Shown: positions 58,560 through 64,000 of the stretch, one piece after another
Numbering within the stretch: position 1 is the first letter of the stretch
Layout of the letters: each line of letters begins with the position of its first letter
Assembly: GCA_036362985.1 (NCBI GenBank)
Contig: JAYGXS010000010.1
Span: 6,964,396-7,028,395, forward strand
Direction of reading: 5' to 3'
From: Ligula intestinalis
Taxonomy: Eukaryota > Platyhelminthes > Cestoda > Diphyllobothriidea > Diphyllobothriidae
DNA length: 64,000 nt
Position numbers and translations under genes: made by a program
The notes under the pieces: generated by a model
The model's input: the letters and a program-made list of their open reading frames with translations, nothing else
What the model was told of the DNA's origin: nothing
Database searches by the model: none

Positions 58560-60045
58560 GCGGTTGCCGAGATCCTGCCACAAACTTGACACGAAGTTAT
58601 CAAATATGCTTTATTCTATGGAGTAGTGGGCCAGGTCATAAGACGAGAATACCAGCGTAGATGTCGTTTACATATACTTCAAAAAAGCTGTTGATAGTGT
58701 CCCTCACCAACGGCTACTCTACAAGGTTGGCGAATCCGGGATAAGGGGCAATTTACTAAGGTGGGTAGGAGATTTTCTCATTGGCTGATCGCAGTTTATG
58801 TGCGTTGGAATTTCAAAGTCTCCTCTAGTGCCAGTTGCGATTGGAATGCCTCAGGGCTCCGTTCTTGGGCCATTATTGTTCGTATTCTACGTCAATGACT
58901 GTAGGCATGGACTGGTCAGCAATAAAGTCTTCTTTGCAGATGATAATAAGATATGGCAAGGCCTCAGAAACACTCATAATGAACAAACTCTGCAAGAAGG
59001 ATTTGACCACCTAGGTGAATGGTCTAAAAACGGTTATTGCGGTTTAACTTTGAGAAGTGCGTCACATTGCGGTTCAAGACGAAGAAAGTGAGCGCGACGG
59101 ATGACTCACACAACTACGTACTCGATGGAAGGTGCCTGTCGAACGTTAATGAACAAAATGATCTGGGTATCACTATTGTGCCATTACTGAAGCCATCTTT
59201 ACAGTGTGTTTGGGCTGCCAAGAGGGCTAACAGTGTTCTGTTTGCCATTAGGCGAACTTTTGTTGGCATAGACAAAAAACTATTCGGCAAAATCTATGGA
59301 ACATTTATTCGCTAACATCTGGAGTATGGCATTCAGTCGTGGCGACCATGGATGCACAAAGAAAACCAGATGTTGGACAGAATTCAGTAAAGGGCAGTAA
59401 AAATTGTGGAGGGCCTAACGTCTTAATCTTACGAATGTAGACTAGAAGCACTTAAAGTTTTTCCTCTTGAGTAAATACACAGCGGAGGCGACCTCATACA
59501 GACGTACCGGCTCGTGAGGAATCGGGCGTGTGCCCTGAAGTTTGATGACTTCTTCACATTCGCCACTTCAACCAATCTCCGTGGGAATTCCCTCAAACTG
59601 CGGGGAACCTTTTCCTATCTAGATTTCTGTAAGCAGAGGTTCTTACAACGAGTCATCGGTGGCTGGAACGGACTGCCCGAGGAGTTCGTCATGACGAGCT
59701 CCAGAGATGGACATTAACTTAACAATTAACACTCATATGCACAAGGAAGTAGTAGTAATCTACGCATTGGACAAACATAAAGATAAAACTTGTCCACATG
59801 TTTATGTTTATTACTATTTTATAGTAACACATTTTATGTTGAATATATTATGCACACAAGAGACCACTGAATGCTCTCACGGACACGCTGACCATACCTG
59901 CAGCTCAAATTTGTACATGTATACATGTTACTCACTATTTTATAGTAACATATTTTGTGTTGGATATTTTATGTATACTGCTTTCAATAGGGTATTTAAA
60001 GGCATTGCCTCCTACTCTAAATATACTGAACTATACTGAACTACG
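58560..60045 (+). mobile_element. 5'-truncated CR1/jockey-like LINE, inactivated
   Basis: The plus strand encodes the second half of a non-LTR reverse transcriptase. VDVVYIYFKKAVDSVPHQR is motif A, where the expected Asp of DFKKAFD is Tyr. Then GIRGNLLRWVGDFLIG and a TGA, GMPQGSVLGPLLFVFYVND, and FADDNKIWQGLR, with the FADD box intact. A frameshift near 59050 moves to RFNFEKCVTLRFKTKK and AAKRANSVLFAIRRTF. After stops at 59313, 59388, 59422 and 59472 come HLEYGIQSWRPWM, GGDLIQTYRLVRNR and the terminal VIGGWNGLPEEFV near 59655-59695. The 3' UTR holds a diverged direct repeat of about 55 bp (near 59797 and 59927) and ends in atactgaactatactgaac, a short tandem tail typical of the clade. Confidence 0.85.
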
Positions 60046-61340
60046 TGGTGTGCGTGAAGGGCCATGCTGTTTCCAGGGTGAGCATATGAGAGCCAAAGTG
60101 TTTATCACTTAACCTCAGGAGCATCAGTGCGTCTTCAGAAGCAAATTAATCACAAATTACCCAGATATGAGAAGATGTTAAACATAGTCAGCGATGCTTT
60201 AGTATTCGTCAACTTCACTGCGTGAACCCCCCTCAACATCGTTTTTTTTGTGCGCCAGATGTGAGGGAAGCCGAAACTCTATGCAACTGAAGTTCTCGCT
60301 CCAATTATCCAGTCTCCCAGTATGATATCTGCAGTAAGCCTCTACGCATGCACTGGAAGTCTAAATCTGGCAGAATCACTTACACCGATGCAGGTACAAG
60401 ACGATTTGGAATAGCCTGCTTAAACCATATTTCGTAGCTGTATATATCGCCGTTTAATGCGATCTTAAGTCAAATGATGAAGGAGGCTTTTTGCTTACGG
60501 AATGAATCCCTACTGAAAAGTTGATGCTCAATCACTGAAACAAGCAGTAGAAAGTATTCGACAGTATCGGTTATAGGGCAATTCCCGGCAGGCAAGGTAT
60601 AGAAAGATGTCCTCTCATGCGTAATTTCGAAATTAATGCGTATTCACATGTTCCAGCCCTAACGGTAATGCTTACCCAACACTATGTCTTAATTTTACCT
60701 GAACTCTAACACCGGTCTCAAACTAAGTCGTAACCATAGTGTTTGAGGAATATAGTGGACAGCCATCTATACACTGAGCCGTTCCAATTTTATTGTCCCG
60801 CTGACGGAATAGAAAAGTGAGTACCACAAACGGTACGCGCTGAGTACAAATCTGTGCTGTCCGAATTTGAAAACATAAATACTTTTTATAATTTCGTGAA
60901 AGAAGGCTTTAGAGGTGATTTTTTATGAATATATGACTTTTAAGGAATGCATTTGGTATAGTTAAATACACAAAAAAACTTGAATGTGTTAAGTCTTAGA
61001 GAGGCAGGCTCCGATTTACACTAAAAACGTGAATGTTTTCAGTGCATATGGTTTCTGGTTAGGTCTGACAGTCTGTAAGAGAGCGTACCGCGTCGTTGAG
61101 CTGAATCCTGTTGTTAGTGGACGTAGTCGCGAGAACTTGCAGAAACCAACGATGCACTGAAGGAACCGCGTCAAGGTGGCCGATTGGTGACAGTGTCAAC
61201 AGCACAATGTTGCAGGCGTAAACGGCGGGGAGCAATAGTAAGTATATGTGCAGTACAAACGAAGACGAGGGAGACTTAAATTGTCCTTTCTGGCTTTTTA
61301 GCCACCATCTTTCAGACATACCCAACCCCAATGAGGTAGG
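60046..61340. other. Spacer, nothing recognised
   Basis: No supported gene. The 90-codon minus frame near 61059-61331 has no family resemblance. Confidence 0.4.
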
Positions 61341-61356
61341 GGGGGGGGATGTGAAA

Positions 61357-61430
61357 TGACGGCCACCAAGCTCGAACTTGCGAGCTCGTGATTAAGCGGT
61401 CTGACGCTCTAAACAATGCGCCATGAGGTC
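61357..61430 (-). repeat. tRNA-like pseudogene or SINE head
   Basis: 74 nt on the minus strand: GACCTCATGGCGCATTG with an A-box, and GCAAGTTCGAGCTTGG with a B-box and a 5-pair T-stem. The acceptor stem pairs poorly and no clean anticodon stem forms, so I do not call a functional tRNA. A run of ten G lies just beyond at about 61339-61348. Confidence 0.45.
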
Positions 61431-61569
61431 TTATTATTTTTCATATTTTTCGATAGTGAATATAGACGATGGTTGGCTAGCATGACGGCTAATAAGGGAA
61501 TCGAATATATCATTAGTTTCGTATAAATTGGAAGGCAGTTATCTCAAAATGCAGTTTCAAGGAAAGGCG

Positions 61570-61640
61570 TCCTTTGAGAAAATGATGAAACTTTATTCAT
61601 TACATTTCCGACACTGAAAGCCCAGGTCGTCGGCAGACTT
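61570..61640 (-). mobile_element. PLE-type terminus fragment
   Basis: Minus-strand order: CTGCCGACGACCTGGGC, TTTCAGTGTCG, GAAA (61605-61608), TGTAATGAATAAAGTTTCATC. The box order matches the other termini, and I recall this wording from flatworm repeat ends. No coding part lies next to it. Confidence 0.4.
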
Positions 61641-61708
61641 GACAAAAAAACGCAAAAAGACCAGTTAACATTTTAAAATGCTGATACAGTTTAGTAGGCA
61701 TCTAGTAA

Positions 61709-62083
61709 GGGCGCTAATTGGTAGTTGTGATTTGCGTCAGATCGTGGTGGAAATAATTAGCAGTCGTACTGGCAACTGTATTTTGAGTCGGTCCGGGGTT
61801 AGTCTAGGTCATCCTGTGTGGGCGCTTATTTGCGGTTCATGTTGCTCCATAGTTGATGGCTGTAGTTTCTTCCACCTTTCTTTGAGGTGTTTTTACATTC
61901 CAGCCAACTCGATACGCCGGTTGATGCATGAATCATCGAAGTGCATAGCCTCAAGTAATTATCGGACTTTTTGGAGCAGCAAAACACGCATCGTCGGAGT
62001 TTGCCGATCAGTCATTATGCCTTTGCAAGTGCTACTTATGTCTTTTATGATGTAACGCAAATTGAAACTACCAATTAGCGCCT
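61709..62083. mobile_element. About 375-bp element with 28-bp inverted ends
   Basis: The left end gggcgctaattggtagtt (about 61709-61726) and the complement of the right end (ggcgctaattggtagttt, about 62065-62082) match, then continue with g-atttgcgt on both sides. The ends resemble those of the 20133-20612 element (gggcgccgattggcga), suggesting related non-autonomous families. The 125-codon frame inside is not recognised. Confidence 0.5.
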
Positions 62084-62099
62084 ACAGTATATGATTATA

Positions 62100-64000
62100 T
62101 AACTGTAAAAGCACTTAAAACTGCTAATGTTTCTTCGCACATCTTTCTCAAGTCTATGGCGAGCTGAGGGTCCAGTGTTAAAGATTAACTGAATAAATGT
62201 GTCCATTTTTACAAAGGATGCCTTTCCTATTAGTCGCTACGCTAATGCCCCAGAAGACCCTGTCATGCAGGACGCAGGAACAGGAAACCTAAATGCTACA
62301 GATGGTCCTGTGATAAATTCCAGCGAAATAAACGTAAGAGTTGGAGTTCAATCTAGGTTTTAAATTTCGTCCAGGGCTATGACACGAAAACATGCACTTT
62401 TGCACGTGAGGCCGCACATATCACGGGGATCCTTATTTCCGTGGTTCATCCACGTTATTGAATCCCTAAAACACAATTGGATGGACTTATTTCGTAACCT
62501 GAAGGCCCTTCAGTTACAGGTCATGCTGTAACTTAGTGTGTTCCTGTGTCAACACCGGTTTTGTTTTTCCAGTACGTGTTAGGAAGAGAAGGCAGAATAG
62601 GATATCAGCTAGTACTTTACTGTCACTTCCACTAGTACATCAACACTGTTCCGTGTATCCAGCAGCTTACTTCCTGTTGTCGGTCTCGTCTAGGCAGCAG
62701 TCTCGTCTAGGCAGCGTGTCCACACCAGAGTCCCCGTTCTGCTGGCAGCTTCGCTATTTAAGAAGCAGTCGTTGTTGCTCCCCATTGGCTCTCCAAGTGG
62801 CCATACGCGCACTCGCGAAAATGCGCCGTGTAGCGTGGCCTCACTGATAGCAGCACTCGGCTCCAGAGTTGACTGATTTCGCGTGTTTTCTTTGTCCTAG
62901 TCCAGTCCACCCCTTGAAGATCGCGCGACTTGGACCGTTCTCTGTATGCGCCGAACTGGCCTCACGTGACCTCGTACTGTCTGTCTGTCTGTCTGACGTG
63001 CTCGATCATCTCAACAGGTAATATTCCTGACCAAAACTCGAGAGGGGAACGGCTCGTGGCTCAACCCTAGATACTTGAACATTAACAGGTTCCAAATCTA
63101 AAGAATCCACGTTTGAAACTGAAACCCTGCAGACCTGGCCGACTGATGATGGCCTACAGGCCAGACATTTTCATCTCAGTTTCCATCGTTTGTGCCGAAA
63201 CTACACCTGAGATAGGTTTGTTCTCATGTAGCAGAATTGCCCACTATCCAGTCCACGTAGGTCTTCACAAGGTGCCCAGGAGTTTTCCGCTGACCAAAAC
63301 GTTAAGGTGATAACATAAATTAGCGACTTTTTGACAGGGAGCCCGGGCAAATTTCGGAAAACGTCCATGTTGTACCACTTACACAGGAAACAGTTAAAAT
63401 GGTCTGGCCTTTCATTAGTCGGCCATGTCTCCAGGGACCTCAGGACAGTTCAGCCTATGGTTTTTATTAAGAGCGATTGATGGATTTGAATAATTCAGTT
63501 GACCCATTTAATTGTTAGGGGGGGGTAGCAGATTTATTGAATCCAACTGACTCAATTGTGAAAAATTCGCGGCTTTGGTGGGAGCCGACCGAACAGCAGG
63601 GACGTTTTTTGCGTTGCCAACGCCCTACCATTCAGCCGCGAGACTCACAGTGAGCCACTTGAGTCAATCTAACCACCCAACCTAATGCACGAATGTAATC
63701 CAACATAACGGACGCAGTAAGTTGACGGCCCAGGCATGAATTCATACCAGATCCTCTAAAATCCGCCAAAATGACTACAAGACTTACTTATCTTGTTCTG
63801 AGAAAATATGGGAGATTGCTGACTAGTATGGCTAGGCTAAAACCCAAAAATTATATGGAAAAACTTTTTTCCACACATGCCACAATATATGCACGGACTC
63901 TGGTGCATTTTCGTTTCCTTTTAAAGCATGCTAAATCGGCCACGAAGAGACTTCAAGTTTTCTTCGACGAAAACTCTCAAAATTCGGAGGAGCAAGGTCG
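62100..64000. other. Spacer with GC-rich block and small tandem repeats
   Basis: 62530-63010 is GC-richer with several CpG. It holds a 17-bp direct duplication (gtctcgtctaggcagca, 62682-62715) and a (CTGT)n run at 62977-62995, followed by a donor-like CAG and GTAATA at about 63015. It might be a promoter and untranslated first exon, but no coding sequence supports this. A weak tRNA-like stretch ending in ccacca lies on the minus strand at about 63570-63650. Confidence 0.35.

Noticed and set aside
61357..61430. Functional tRNA gene
   Set aside because: A and B boxes are present and the length is right, but the acceptor and anticodon stems do not pair.

Overview
The window looks like nuclear DNA from a parasitic flatworm, most likely a diphyllobothriidean tapeworm of the Spirometra, Schistocephalus or Dibothriocephalus kind. 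I infer this from the Penelope-like retroelements (PLEs), whose reverse transcriptase and GIY-YIG endonuclease wording I know from cestode and trematode genomes, plus a CR1/jockey-like LINE, tRNA-derived SINE sequence, AT-rich spacers and widely separated exons with canonical splice signals. There is no bacterial organisation: no operons and no long intact ORFs. Two runs of 10 N (about 17179-17188 and 47827-47836) are assembly gaps.

Most recognisable content is decayed mobile DNA. PLE pieces lie at 2.0-2.5, 4.7-5.7, 6.3, 8.5, 9.7-10.5, 10.9-11.1, 11.7-12.4, 15.5, 37.4-39.9, 45.7-46.6, 48.1-48.6, 50.4-53.3, 53.4-54.6, 54.7-55.6, 55.6-56.0, 56.4 and 61.6 kb. The best copy (minus strand, 50.4-53.3 kb) runs from a 5' leader through reverse transcriptase and part of GIY-YIG to a 3' terminus, but carries stops and a lost catalytic Asp. 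At about 37.4-39.9 kb two copies sit head to head. Many termini share a compact motif: CTGATGA or a variant, a small hairpin, GAAA, CGTCAG, then an AATAAA-like string. This resembles a hammerhead ribozyme core, which PLEs are known to carry in their pseudo-LTRs, although I could not assign the third helix or cleavage site. In several copies an inverted terminus fragment lies on the 5' side of the element.

Host genes appear only as isolated exons. The strongest is a two-exon gene tail on the minus strand (24001-24482): both exons are in phase 0, the 200-nt intron has good splice sites, and AATAAA follows the stop. A 3' terminal exon on the plus strand (5971-6129) has a strong acceptor and AATAAA 59 nt after its stop. 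Candidate exons lie at 1202-1343 (+), 3494-3739 (-), 10783-10831 (-), 18045-18208 (-), 19932-20016 (-), 36044-36070 (+, 27 nt) and 36114-36285 (-, starting Met-Gly-Asn). I could not assign a protein family to any of them with confidence.

The rest is repeats: a roughly 480-bp inverted-repeat element (20133-20612), an inverted pair about 6 kb apart (19054-19672 and 25255-25905), roughly 1.2-kb tandem duplications (27.65-29.9 and 40.54-42.95 kb), a three-copy dispersed family (32.5, 45.25 and 57.96 kb), a 36-bp minisatellite beside the second gap, and a pair of diverged copies at 12.4-13.8 and 15.9-17.1 kb, one of which carries a PLE insertion missing from the other.
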